NCBI GenBank assembly: GCA_947259095.1
Contig: CAMYLA010000013.1
Span: 1-64,000 of the forward strand
Source: an uncultured Acidimicrobiaceae bacterium
Lineage (GTDB): Bacteria > Actinomycetota > Acidimicrobiia > Acidimicrobiales > SZUA-35
DNA: 64,000 nucleotides
Direction: 5' to 3'
In this document: positions 1 to 8,371 of the stretch, in pieces
Numbering within the stretch: the stretch's first letter is position 1
Layout of the letters: every line of letters starts with the position of its first letter
Position numbers and translations under genes: made by a program
Notes under the pieces: generated by a model
Databases searched by the model: none
What the model saw: the letters and a program-made list of their open reading frames with translations, nothing else
What the model was told of the DNA's origin: nothing

Positions 1-545
1 CGGCCCGATGCGGCTGCGTCGCCCTTTGCGGCCGCGACCCCGCCGGCCGCGGCATCGACGCCGGCGGCCGCCCCATCGTTTCCCGCCCCTGCGGTCTCGG
101 GGTCGCCGGCGGTTCCGGAGCCGGCGTCCGGGGTGGCCGACCCCGATCGATCATCATCACCGCCCTGGCCAGACGCACCATCGGCGCGTCCCTCGTCGAG
201 GCGACCCCGGCCCGGTTCGGCGGCCGACATCTCCGGCTCCGCTTGGGGCCAGGCGAACAGCCCCCACATCAACAATGCGACCGCAGCGGCACCGATCGCC
301 ACCCACCGGAGCGGGAACCCCGACGCGACCTCGGTATGGGACTCCACCGATGAGGCCGACGTCTCCGAGGTGAGCAGCAGCGACCTGTCATCGCCGTCGA
401 CCGGCGCCGACGACACTGCATCGGCCACGGCGCCGGTCGTCGATGTCTGCCCGAAGGCGGTCTCGACGGCGGAGCCACATCGGGCGCAGAATCGGTCCCC
501 GCTCTCCAGCCGGCGGCCGCAGGAACATCGGTTCACCTTTCCCAC
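1..545 (-). CDS. Zinc-ribbon single-pass membrane protein (partial)
   Basis: Partial gene: the 3' end lies beyond the left edge of the window. The N-terminus has a zinc-ribbon knuckle (C-S-C, then C-A-R-C about ten residues later). A serine/threonine-rich linker follows, then one hydrophobic segment near residues 75-95 (WVAIGAAAVALLMWGLFAW), then a low-complexity Ala/Gly/Asp-rich tail that runs off the edge. This layout suggests a cytoplasmic zinc ribbon anchored in the membrane with a disordered outer tail. I chose the GTG at 545 because GGAGG lies about 11 bases upstream; a second in-frame GTG at 536 is possible. The function is unknown. Confidence 0.65.
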   Translation of the reverse strand, partial: MGKVNRCSCGRRLESGDRFCARCGSAVETAFGQTSTTGAVADAVSSAPVDGDDRSLLLTSETSASSVESHTEVASGFPLRWVAIGAAAVALLMWGLFAWPQAEPEMSAAEPGRGRLDEGRADGASGQGGDDDRSGSATPDAGSGTAGDPETAGAGNDGAAAGVDAAAGGVAAAKGDAAASG

Positions 546-632
546 TGTAGTGCCGCCCTCCGGCGTCGCCCGGATCGCCGACCCTCGATACTTCGCTCAG
601 TCGCATCGTCGATCGCTGCTACGTTCGGCCCC

Positions 633-1862
633 ATGTCGATCGAGATCCGCTCCATCGCCGAGCCCGAGCTCGACCAGTACATCGGTTCGGTGCGCACGGC
701 GTTCGGCGACGAAGCGAATGAAGGTGAGCAGGATCGAGTCCGGCGGGTGCTCGGGTTGGCCAGGGCCAGAGCGGCGTTCGACACCAAGGGTCGTATCGTC
801 GGCACCACCGGCTCCTACGACTTCAGCCTCGCCGCCCCCGGCGGGGTCGACGTGGCCTGTGCCGGGCTGACCAGGGTCACCGTCGCCACCTCCCATCGAC
901 GGCGTGGCATCCTCCGGTCGCTGATGGCGGACCACTTCGACGAGGCCGCCGGCCAGGGTGCGGCCCTGTCGATCCTGTGGGCCAGCGAGGTGGCGATCTA
1001 TGGTCGCTTCGGGTACGGCCAGGCTTCGGAGAACATGGCGGTTTCCTACGACGGGCGCCTGGCCGACATCGCAGCACCGGTCCAACCCGACGAGCTCGAG
1101 CTGATCGACCCCGCCGAAGCCCACACGACGCTGCCCGACCTTCGGGAACGCCATCGGATCGCCCGTCCCGGGCTGTTCCACCGCACCCCGGTGTGGTGGG
1201 AGGTCCGCTCCTTCCCGGACCATGAGTGGCAGCGCACCGGGGCAAGCGCCAATCGCACCGTGTTGGCCAGTCGCAACGGGGAGCCGGTCGGCTACGCGAT
1301 CTACCGGCAGAAGCCGAAGTGGAACGACCTCGATCTCCCGGACGGGGAGGTCCGCGTCGGCGAGGTGGTGGGCATCGACGATCGGGCCCTGCACACGCTG
1401 TGGTGGTACCTGTCCAATATCGACCTGTTCCCGAATGTCACCGCCTACCTCCAGCCCGTCGATTCGATGGTGCCGTGGCTGGCCCGGAACCCCCGGGCCA
1501 TTCGGCGCCTGGTCAACGACGGCATCCACCTCCGGGTCTTGGATGCCGCTGCGGCGCTGACCGCCAGACGGTACGACACACCGGGCGAGCTGGTTTTTCG
1601 GGTCGTCGACGACCAGCGTGATGACGTTGCCGGGACCTACCGGCTGGTCGTTGCCGACGATGGAACCGCCCGCTGTGAACGCCACGACGGCGAACCGACG
1701 GCCACCCTCTCGGCTCAAGCCCTTGGGGCGCTGTACCTCGGCGGCTGCCGCCCCGACCCACTGGTGACCTGCGGCTGGCTCCAGGCCGACGGCCGGACCG
1801 TCGACGCCATGCGCCGGATGTTCACCTGGCCCGTCGCCCCGTTCTGCGACGAGGGTTTCTGA
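633..1862 (+). CDS. Eis-family GNAT N-acetyltransferase
   Basis: 409-residue protein with the three-part Eis layout: two GNAT-like domains and a C-terminal SCP2-like domain. The acetyl-CoA loop HRRRGILRSLM is at about residues 88-98. The YGRFGYG motif starts at Tyr123, matching the family's proposed general-acid tyrosine. The protein ends in Phe, as Eis proteins do; the terminal carboxylate is the proposed base in that family. Eis enzymes acetylate amines such as aminoglycosides or polyamines; the substrate here cannot be read from sequence. It is monocistronic and begins divergently from the zinc-ribbon gene. A paralogue lies at 16511-17704. Confidence 0.85.
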   Translation: MSIEIRSIAEPELDQYIGSVRTAFGDEANEGEQDRVRRVLGLARARAAFDTKGRIVGTTGSYDFSLAAPGGVDVACAGLTRVTVATSHRRRGILRSLMADHFDEAAGQGAALSILWASEVAIYGRFGYGQASENMAVSYDGRLADIAAPVQPDELELIDPAEAHTTLPDLRERHRIARPGLFHRTPVWWEVRSFPDHEWQRTGASANRTVLASRNGEPVGYAIYRQKPKWNDLDLPDGEVRVGEVVGIDDRALHTLWWYLSNIDLFPNVTAYLQPVDSMVPWLARNPRAIRRLVNDGIHLRVLDAAAALTARRYDTPGELVFRVVDDQRDDVAGTYRLVVADDGTARCERHDGEPTATLSAQALGALYLGGCRPDPLVTCGWLQADGRTVDAMRRMFTWPVAPFCDEGF

Positions 1863-2072
1863 CCGGACCATCTCGGCGCCCGGCGGGCGTGTGAGCCGAT
1901 CTGTCGTTGAGCCGCTTCTCTTCACGATCACCACCTCCGGCACCGGTCCGTCGACCACCGCCATCGCAGCGCCGAATGAGGTCCGAGGGTTTGGTAGATG
2001 CCATCATTGAGGTGGAAAATCTCGGTCCCGGGCCCGTCCCGGGAGAGCCACGTCAACCCAGGGATACGTCAC

Positions 2073-3392
2073 ATGCCAGTGCAGCCACTCAACCTCGACG
2101 ACTTCGGCGGAGAGCTCAATCAGCTCGCCATGTCCGACAGCGCCCGCCCGTTCCTCCAGAAGGTCCGGACCTTCATCGACGAGGAGGTCGAGCCGATGTC
2201 GATCGAGTTCCACAAGCTCGACGACAACAAGTCGGATCCGTGGTCATACGCTCCCGGCCAGTTGGAGCTGCTGGAAGAGACCAAGTCCAAGGCCAAGGCC
2301 AACGGGCTGTGGAACTTCTTCCTGCCAGACTCCGAGGTCGGCGGTCTCTCCAACCTCGACTACGCCTACATCGCCACCGAGCTTGGCAAGAACCGGCTGG
2401 CCTCGGAGTCGCTGAACTGCTCGGCACCCGACACCGGCAACATGGAGGTCCTGGAGCGGGTCGGCACTCCGGAGCAGAAGGAGCAGTGGCTCAAACCCCT
2501 GCTCAACGGCGAGATCCGCTCCGCCTTCGCCATGACCGAGCTGCATCACGCCTCGTCCGACGCCAAGAACGTCGCCACCAGCGCCGTGCGCGACGGTGAA
2601 GAATACGTGATCAACGGAGAAAAGCACTACATCTCCGGCGCCGGTGACCCCCGATGCAAGATCATGATCACCATGGTCCGGTCCAACCCGGACGCTCCGC
2701 CCCACAATCAGCAGAGCCAGATCCTGGTCCCCATCGACACCCCCGGGGTCGAGATCGTCGGCGCCCAACATGTGTTCAGCCGCGATGACGCTCCTCACGG
2801 CCATATGCACATCCGGTTCAACGACGTACGGGTGCCGGCATCGAACATGCTGCTCGGCGAGGGCCGCGGCTTCGAGATCTCCCAGCTCCGCCTCGGGCCG
2901 GGCCGCATCCACCACTGCATGCGCTCGATCGGGGCAGCCGAGAAAGCCCTGGAGCTGATGGTGACCCGAGGCCTGAGCCGAGAGGCCTTCGGCAAGCCGC
3001 TGGTGGCACTCGGTGGCAACACCGAGATCATCGCCCGGGCCCGGGTCGAGATCGAGGCCATGCGGCTCATGGTGTTGAAGGCGGCCAAGGCCATGGACCT
3101 GATGGGCAACGCCGAGGCCCGGGTGTGGGTGTCCGGCGTGAAGGCGATGGTCCCGGAGCGGGTGTGCAAGATCATCGACCAGGCCATCCAGATGCACGGC
3201 GCCCTCGGCGTGTCCCAACACACTCCGCTGGCCGACATGTACACCCAGCAGCGGACCCTGCGGCTGGCCGACGGCCCGGACGAGGTCCATTGGATGGTGG
3301 TCGGTCGGTCCGAGATCGCCCGGTACCAGCAGATGCTGGCCACCGGAGCAGCAGACGCTGCCGCCGATCACACCGACGTGGGCCGGAACTGA
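2073..3392 (+). CDS. Acyl-CoA dehydrogenase (ACAD10/11-like)
   Basis: 439-residue FAD flavoenzyme of the acyl-CoA dehydrogenase fold: N-terminal helical domain, central beta domain (FAMTELHHASSDAKN region, then INGEKHYISGAGD) and C-terminal helical domain. The C-terminal stretch RLADGPDEVH is typical of the ACAD10/11-like branch rather than short/medium-chain enzymes. It would oxidise an acyl-CoA and pass electrons to ETF, such as the fixAB pair at 23.8-25.6 kb. The ATG at 2073 is preceded by AGGGA eight bases upstream; reading from 1998 would add 25 residues with no family similarity. A strong hairpin follows the stop. Confidence 0.9.
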   Translation: MPVQPLNLDDFGGELNQLAMSDSARPFLQKVRTFIDEEVEPMSIEFHKLDDNKSDPWSYAPGQLELLEETKSKAKANGLWNFFLPDSEVGGLSNLDYAYIATELGKNRLASESLNCSAPDTGNMEVLERVGTPEQKEQWLKPLLNGEIRSAFAMTELHHASSDAKNVATSAVRDGEEYVINGEKHYISGAGDPRCKIMITMVRSNPDAPPHNQQSQILVPIDTPGVEIVGAQHVFSRDDAPHGHMHIRFNDVRVPASNMLLGEGRGFEISQLRLGPGRIHHCMRSIGAAEKALELMVTRGLSREAFGKPLVALGGNTEIIARARVEIEAMRLMVLKAAKAMDLMGNAEARVWVSGVKAMVPERVCKIIDQAIQMHGALGVSQHTPLADMYTQQRTLRLADGPDEVHWMVVGRSEIARYQQMLATGAADAAADHTDVGRN

Positions 3393-3416
3393 CCTCAACG
3401 AGTCTCCATCGGTTCT

Positions 3417-3454
3417 CGCTCCGGGGGCGCACTTCCGCCAGTGCCCCCGGAGCG
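3417..3454 (+). terminator. Hairpin after acyl-CoA dehydrogenase
   Basis: Perfect 12-bp inverted repeat CGCTCCGGGGGC / GCCCCCGGAGCG with a 14-base loop, 25 bases after the acyl-CoA dehydrogenase stop codon. There is no T-run, as is common for actinobacterial L-shaped terminators. Confidence 0.6.
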
Positions 3455-3541
3455 TCGCGTCCGGGGGCATGTCAACACTCGACGCAGACGACCCTGGCTG
3501 TCGAACGGCCCCGATCCCCTCCCTTCGGCTGTGCACGAACC

Positions 3542-3614
3542 GGTGGACAACCGGTGGATACGAACAGGAACTTTGGGGAAGAGCAAGAAATCCTGAGGAC
3601 AACCCTGGGGATTG
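3542..3614. repeat. Cluster of DnaA-box-like 9-mers
   Basis: GGTGGACAA (3542-3550) and TGAGGACAA (3594-3602) each match 8 of 9 bases of TGTGGACAA, the high-GC DnaA box. GGTGGATAC (3553-3561) matches 7 of 9 of TGTGGATAA, and TGGGGATTG (3606-3614) matches 6 of 9. The spacing is irregular and neither dnaA nor dnaN is nearby, so this is a resemblance only. Confidence 0.25.
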
Positions 3615-3958
3615 GGAGAAAGCTCTTGACCCTCCTAGACGGACCTACCAGGATGTTCCTCAGTCAGCTGAACAACGGCGGCGAAACGCTGAGGAAGCTG
3701 AGAAGATCGCACGAAAACCAACCGGTTCGCCGGGCGGTGATCGGGCGGGAAGCTCGACCGATCCGAGGCGGGAAACCGACCGAAGCGCAGTTGATCAGGA
3801 AGAAATTCACCAGGTCCGCAGAAGCTAGGATAACGACAGTTTGATGGGCAGACGCTGACCAACGACCTCACTCGCTTCGGCTGCTGAGGTCGCCGGGTAA
3901 CCGGTTGTGAGCAGAGGCGAGGGCAACCTGACCGAAGCTCACAGTTCACATAACGGCA

Positions 3959-3994
3959 CACTGCCCGCCAGACCTTCAGGACCGACGGGCAGTG
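3959..3994. other. Inverted repeat in gene-free region
   Basis: CACTGCCCG and CGGGCAGTG form a perfect 9-bp stem with an 18-base loop. It is followed on the plus strand by AT-rich ATTGTTATAT. It could be part of an RNA structure or a weak terminator. Confidence 0.4.
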
Positions 3995-4060
3995 ATTGTT
4001 ATATCGGTACGAACAGTAACCCTGATCAGATCGATTGTGGTGGATTTCATCCGAATTGAC

Positions 4061-4116
4061 GACGCTCCCGCGATCAGTCGGCGAAAGCCGATCGGTCCGG
4101 GAGCGTCGGACTTTTT
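4061..4116 (+). terminator. Strong rho-independent terminator
   Basis: GACGCTCCCG pairs with CGGGAGCGTC over 10 bp. Inside is a partly paired GATC/GGTC segment and then TCGGC-GAAA-GCCGA, a perfect 5-bp stem closed by a GAAA tetraloop. GGACTTTTT follows on the plus strand. It lies upstream of the OmpA-domain gene and far (670 bases) from the last plus-strand gene, so it may end a non-coding transcript from the gene-free region. Confidence 0.75.
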
Positions 4117-4214
4117 GCGGGTATCGTAGGGCCTGCACCCGGCGGGCTGTCAGAGCTGTCGCCATGATTTCGCAGCGGCCGCTTGGCAAGGCCCGATCGG
4201 AGGAGTATCAGAGG

Positions 4215-6518
4215 ATGAGTTGGACCTCTGAGTTCGAGCCTTCGGCGTCGCACTCCGACATCGACGACGACCCCCACGGCGACGCCGACGATCTGGTCAT
4301 GGAGGGCTTTTCCCTGGTCAACCGTCCGGACACCGCCGACGCGGACGGCGAGCCCCCGGAGGACATCCGGACCGACGTGTCGGCCCCGATGGACGTGCCA
4401 GATGAAGGCCCGCTCGACCCGTCGATCTTCGACGGGTTGTTCGCCGACCTTGCCACCGAGGGCGACGCCGCCAAAGAAGACCCCGGTGACCACACCGTCG
4501 ACGACCCGGACCACGAACCTCCCCCCGATGACGATGAGGGTCACGGTGACCCCGACCCCGCCGACCAGGCCGAGCAGACCGAGGAGACCGACCCCGCCGA
4601 CCAGGCCGACGACGTAGAGAACGTAGAGAACGTAGAAAACGAGGGCGAGGCAGCGGCCGATGCCGATGCCGACCGGGACGCCGACCATCCCGATGAGCCG
4701 GATCATGCGGATCCCGCAGACCGGTTGCCGGGCTTCGAACCGGGCGGTCCATCCAACGGAGCGACATCTCTTCCCGGCGAAGACGGCGGCGCCGAACCGG
4801 AACACCTTCCGGCCAACGACCGTCGGCCGGCCCAGACCGTACCGGGCGACCCGGGGCAGGAGCGCACCGAGGTCGACCTTCGCTCCCCCCCAGGTGACCC
4901 GGCCGGTGATCCGACCGCCGACTCGATGCCCGAGGGGTTCGATCTGGAGATGGCCCGGTCGCTATTCGACACCGGCGACGTGACCGGACGAACCGGACCG
5001 GGACGCTCGACCACCGATGCCACCGATGACGCCGAGTACCAGACCGCCGGCCACGTCGACAACCGCGGTGACCATCCCCAGGCCCTCGGGCTCACCCCAA
5101 CCACCGACCGCAACGGGAACGGGAACGCACACCGGGCCGGCGACGGACCACCGGGCCGGGTGGAGACCAAGGCCATCGTCGGCCTCGACCCGTCGTCCAT
5201 CCCGGAGCCGGTTCCCGACGGCGGCGGCAGCACCGACCCGGCGTTGGACGAGCGGCCGGCCGGCGTCGGCCGGTCTTCGACGGCCCGCCGCTGGCCGGCG
5301 TTCGCCGTCGCCACACTGATCGGCGCCGGCCTCGGCATCGGCGGCGCCTTGGTGCTGTCGCAGGTCATCAATGAGCCCGACATCCCGGGAAGTACCGAGG
5401 CCGTCCAGCAGGCGACGGTCTCCAAGGCCCTCGAGACCACCCCGGTGAACGCCAGCGCACCCGCGGCGGACTCGGCGGCGCCAGCGCCGATCGCCGAGGT
5501 GATGGCCGGCGGCGGCCTCGAGTTGAACACGATACGGTTCGTGCCCGGCACCCTCACCCTCACCGATGGGAGCCTGGCGACGCTCAGCGAGGTCGCAGCC
5601 GAGGCGGCCGAGCTCCCGCCGGCTCCGCTCGCGGTGGCGGTTCGGAGCTACTCCGAGCAGACCGCAGCGGAGAATCTCACCCTCAGCATTGCCCAGGCCG
5701 AGGTGATCGTCGACTACCTCACCGGCCTGGGAACATCGGCCGAACTGGTGACCGGAACCGGCTTGGGAGCCCCCCTGCTCACCACTGCGCAACCGGTGCC
5801 GAATTTTGTGGCCGTCAATGCCGGGCTGCAACCATCGGCACTGCGAACCACGGTGGAGGGTCTTGCTCCCTTCGCCATCGGCCTCGATCCGGCCACCGGC
5901 GGGTTGCGCCCCGAGAGCATCGAACCGCTCAACATCCTGGGCCGGGCCATGGCCTCGGACCCGGACGGCTCGGTGAGCTTGGCGGCCTACGCCCACAGCG
6001 GAACCGACCAGGCCGCCAACAGGGCCCTGGCCACCGCCGCCGTCGACGCGGTCGCCGACCACCTCGTCGACGGTCTCGGGATAGATCCGGCCCGACTGTC
6101 GATCCTCACACCGGGTCAGGCCCCCTATGTCGTGGCCACCGCAGCGGGGAACCACATCAGCCTTCGCTGGGGCACAACGGCCACCGAACAGGCGGAAGTC
6201 GCCGCCATCGAGCCGACGGCCATCTCATTCACCCCCGGCTCGGCCAGGATCGACGACGACGCAGCGCAGGCCCTGGACCGCCTGATCGAGATCGTCTCCC
6301 CCGGCGAGCGGACCGTGGTGATCGAGGTCCACACCGCCACCGAGGCATCGGCGGCGGCCAACCTCGAACTGGGGCGAAGCCAGGCGGAGGCGATCCAGGA
6401 CCACCTGACCGACGGTGGTCTGCCCGCCTCCCGGATCCGGGCGTTCGGCAGCGGGAACCTCCGGCAGTTCCGGGCCGGCGACCAGGACAGCCTGGTGGTC
6501 GTCACCGTGGTGCCCTGA
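4215..6518 (+). CDS. Acidic membrane protein with tandem OmpA-like domains
   Basis: 767 residues. The first ~340 residues are highly acidic, Asp/Pro-rich and probably disordered; they include a VEN repeat coded by a tripled 9-mer. A transmembrane segment follows at about 355-385 (AVATLIGAGLGIGGALVL). The C-terminal ~330 residues hold three OmpA-like modules, each with an 'N..L...A..I/V...L' helix: AAENLTLSIAQAEVI, NRALATAAVDAVADHL and NLELGRSQAEAIQDHL. Only the third keeps an Arg at the position that binds diaminopimelate in OmpA proteins. A cell-wall-binding or envelope-spanning role is inferred. The ATG at 4215 has GAGG/GGAGT just upstream and follows a terminator. Confidence 0.75.
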   Translation: MSWTSEFEPSASHSDIDDDPHGDADDLVMEGFSLVNRPDTADADGEPPEDIRTDVSAPMDVPDEGPLDPSIFDGLFADLATEGDAAKEDPGDHTVDDPDHEPPPDDDEGHGDPDPADQAEQTEETDPADQADDVENVENVENEGEAAADADADRDADHPDEPDHADPADRLPGFEPGGPSNGATSLPGEDGGAEPEHLPANDRRPAQTVPGDPGQERTEVDLRSPPGDPAGDPTADSMPEGFDLEMARSLFDTGDVTGRTGPGRSTTDATDDAEYQTAGHVDNRGDHPQALGLTPTTDRNGNGNAHRAGDGPPGRVETKAIVGLDPSSIPEPVPDGGGSTDPALDERPAGVGRSSTARRWPAFAVATLIGAGLGIGGALVLSQVINEPDIPGSTEAVQQATVSKALETTPVNASAPAADSAAPAPIAEVMAGGGLELNTIRFVPGTLTLTDGSLATLSEVAAEAAELPPAPLAVAVRSYSEQTAAENLTLSIAQAEVIVDYLTGLGTSAELVTGTGLGAPLLTTAQPVPNFVAVNAGLQPSALRTTVEGLAPFAIGLDPATGGLRPESIEPLNILGRAMASDPDGSVSLAAYAHSGTDQAANRALATAAVDAVADHLVDGLGIDPARLSILTPGQAPYVVATAAGNHISLRWGTTATEQAEVAAIEPTAISFTPGSARIDDDAAQALDRLIEIVSPGERTVVIEVHTATEASAAANLELGRSQAEAIQDHLTDGGLPASRIRAFGSGNLRQFRAGDQDSLVVVTVVP
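4614..4640 (+). repeat. Triplicated 9-mer coding VEN
   Basis: GTAGAGAAC repeats three times (last copy GTAGAAAAC), coding Val-Glu-Asn three times in the acidic tail of the OmpA-domain protein. It looks like slippage within a disordered region. Confidence 0.7.
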
Positions 6519-6537
6519 GGCCGCCGCTCGGGCAGCA

Positions 6538-7416
6538 TCACCGGCCAAAGGACCGGGCCGATCGATTCGCCACCACGTACTGAACGGCCCGCACCGAGCT
6601 GTCGAGCAGGAAACCGATCACCCCTGCCGCGTAGATCCCGACCATGATCACGTCGCTTCGATCCTGGGCGAACCACACCAGGGCGCCGAGGCCGGTCGAG
6701 GCCAGGACGGTCTCCACGGCCAAGACGGTGGCCCAGGCCAACAGCAACGCCGACCGCATCCCGGCGATCAGCTCCCGCCGCAGATCGGCGATCGTGCCGC
6801 GGGCGGCGCCCATCCTGGCATCGGAGGCCGAGCCCATGGTGGTCCACAGCACCGTCATCGCAACCACTGCCACCATCGCCGCCTGACCAGCCCCGAACCA
6901 GACGATCACCAGCGGGGCAACCGCCAGCCCCGGCACCATGCGGAAGAACGACGTGATCGGATCGATCACCGTCCTGGTCAACGGGGCGGCGCCGGTTGCC
7001 AACCCGAGGCCGACCCCAAGGAGCGACCCGATGGTCAGGCCGAGGACCAGCCGCAGCAGGCTGGCACCGGCGTGGTGGGCCAGCGTCGCCCCGGCGTAGC
7101 CTTCGGAGCGGACCTCGTTGAATGCCGTCGCAACCTGGGTCTGGGTCGGCAGGGCATCGTCGCTGACGAGTCCGGATGGCAGCTTCACCAGGTACCAGGT
7201 GATGGTGACGATGATGAAGGCGAAGGCCGCACCGACAATCCGCCGCCACAGCCAGATCGAGGGCTCGCCGTACTCGAGCCGATGGCGGGCCGCCAGCTCC
7301 TGTTGGCGGTGGCCGGCCACCAGGTCGAGCACCGTCCGGCCGGCCGCCGAAGCGTCGAGGCCTGCCAGCGGTCGCCGAGGGTCGACGGTGGTTGCGGGCT
7401 CGGGAGCGCTCGACAC
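6538..7416 (-). CDS. ABC transporter permease, TauC/SsuC/NrtB type
   Basis: 292-residue inner-membrane permease with about six hydrophobic helices and the cytoplasmic coupling region typical of the nitrate/sulfonate/taurine family (LLRLVLGLTIGSLLGVGLGL; VPGLAVAPLVIVWFGAG). Its usual partners, an ATPase and a solute-binding protein, are not adjacent on either side, so it is an orphan here and its substrate is unknown. I chose the GTG at 7416 because GGAG sits seven bases upstream; a TTG at 7440 would add eight residues. It converges with the OmpA-domain gene and lies downstream of the formate dehydrogenase operon on the same strand, about 100 bases away. Confidence 0.8.
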   Translation of the reverse strand: MSSAPEPATTVDPRRPLAGLDASAAGRTVLDLVAGHRQQELAARHRLEYGEPSIWLWRRIVGAAFAFIIVTITWYLVKLPSGLVSDDALPTQTQVATAFNEVRSEGYAGATLAHHAGASLLRLVLGLTIGSLLGVGLGLATGAAPLTRTVIDPITSFFRMVPGLAVAPLVIVWFGAGQAAMVAVVAMTVLWTTMGSASDARMGAARGTIADLRRELIAGMRSALLLAWATVLAVETVLASTGLGALVWFAQDRSDVIMVGIYAAGVIGFLLDSSVRAVQYVVANRSARSFGR

Positions 7417-7516
7417 GACAGGTCTCCGGTGTGGGATCAACCCGACGTCTGCCGGCCGGTGAGGCGGCGCTGATCGGGTCAGGCGGCGGTTGGACCCGAG
7501 TTTAGGTCAGCCCGGC

Positions 7517-8371
7517 TCACGTTCCGTGGACGTACTGCCAGCCGAAGCGACCCTTGATGCAGAGGTGGCCGCTGGTCACGCTGTGATCGTTCGGCGAGGT
7601 GACCTTGACGATCGTCTCGTCCTGGACATGCAGTTCGAGGTTGCAGCCGACCCCACAGTAGGAACAGACGGTGGTGGTGACCGTCTGCTCCTCCGGCTTC
7701 CAACGGTCGGCCTGGCGGAGGTCGAACTCGGTCTTGAACTGGAGGGCGTTGGTTGGGCAAACGGCAACGCAGTTGCCGCAGTACACACAGGCCGAGTCCG
7801 GCAGTGCGGTGTCGAACTCGGTGCTGATCCGGGCGTCGAAACCCCGACCGGCTACGGCGATGGCAAACGTGTGCTGGGCATCGTCGCCGCAGGCCTCGAC
7901 ACACTTGTAGCACAGCACACACTTGTCGTAGTCCCGGATGTAGAGGTCGTCCTGGATCCGGATCTCCTCTTCGATCCGTGCCGCCGCCGGACCGTAGCGC
8001 TCGGGGGCGGCGCCGTAGTGGGCGCTCCAGCGAGCCAGCTCGTCGGCCTGGCTGAGGTCGACACCCGATCCGAGGAACTCGAGGATCATCTTGCGGCTGT
8101 GGCGGACCCGCTCGCTGTCGGTCTCGATCACCATCCCGTCCTCGGCCGCCCGGGAGCACGACGGCACCAGCGTTCGCGAGCCCTCCTGTTCGACCACGCA
8201 GACCCGGCAGGCGTTGACCGGCGTCAGGGTCTCGGCGTAGCACAACGTCGGGGTTTCAACCCCCGCTGCGTTGCAGGCGTCGAGCACGCTGTCCCCGGCC
8301 CCGATCGCCACCTCGTTGCCGTCGATGGTGAGCCGGACCGGTGTTGCAACCGGGTCGGTGCGGTCACTCAT
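7517..8371 (-). CDS. Formate dehydrogenase iron-sulfur subunit (split FdsA N-part)
   Basis: 284 residues matching the N-terminal electron-transfer part of FdsA/NuoG-like proteins. An N-terminal ferredoxin domain binds [2Fe-2S] (C-Y..., then CRVC, then C-S-R). Two [4Fe-4S] sets follow, CVLCYKCVEAC and CVYCGNCVAVCP. At the extreme C-terminus is the molybdopterin-family [4Fe-4S] motif CSYCGVGC...CIKG. It then stops at GRFGWQYVHGT, exactly where the molybdenum domain normally begins. The NuoG-type His/Cys cluster is not visible. This is the last gene of the fdh operon; its ATG overlaps the upstream stop by four bases, so translation is coupled. The subunit would carry electrons between the Mo site and the flavin subunit. 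Confidence 0.88.
   Translation of the reverse strand: MSDRTDPVATPVRLTIDGNEVAIGAGDSVLDACNAAGVETPTLCYAETLTPVNACRVCVVEQEGSRTLVPSCSRAAEDGMVIETDSERVRHSRKMILEFLGSGVDLSQADELARWSAHYGAAPERYGPAAARIEEEIRIQDDLYIRDYDKCVLCYKCVEACGDDAQHTFAIAVAGRGFDARISTEFDTALPDSACVYCGNCVAVCPTNALQFKTEFDLRQADRWKPEEQTVTTTVCSYCGVGCNLELHVQDETIVKVTSPNDHSVTSGHLCIKGRFGWQYVHGT

Larger units (their letters stand above)
3393..4214. other. Long gene-free region with hairpins
   Basis: 822 bases with no convincing protein gene. It is less GC-rich than its surroundings at 3540-3860 and holds three hairpins: one after the acyl-CoA dehydrogenase (3417-3454), one at 3959-3994, and a long one ending in a T-run (4061-4116). It also holds a cluster of DnaA-box-like 9-mers at 3542-3614. 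Short open frames here (for example 3469-3828) lack a ribosome site and look unlike protein. The T-tailed hairpin not preceded by a protein gene on the same strand suggests an untranslated transcript could end here. No known RNA family was recognised. Confidence 0.5.

Noticed and set aside
597-1964. 455-residue open frame opposite the Eis-like gene
   Set aside because: Antisense shadow created by high GC at third positions; it has no recognisable motif, unlike the plus-strand acetyltransferase.
3469-3828. 119-residue open frame in the gene-free region
   Set aside because: No ribosome site, no protein-like composition or motif, and it overlaps the DnaA-like cluster and the A-rich stretch; treated as non-coding.
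3820-3850. SRP RNA-like motif (CAGGTCCGCAGAAGC)
   Set aside because: Resembles the GGTCAGGTCCGGAAGGAAGCAGC loop only partly and the flanks do not form the expected hairpin.
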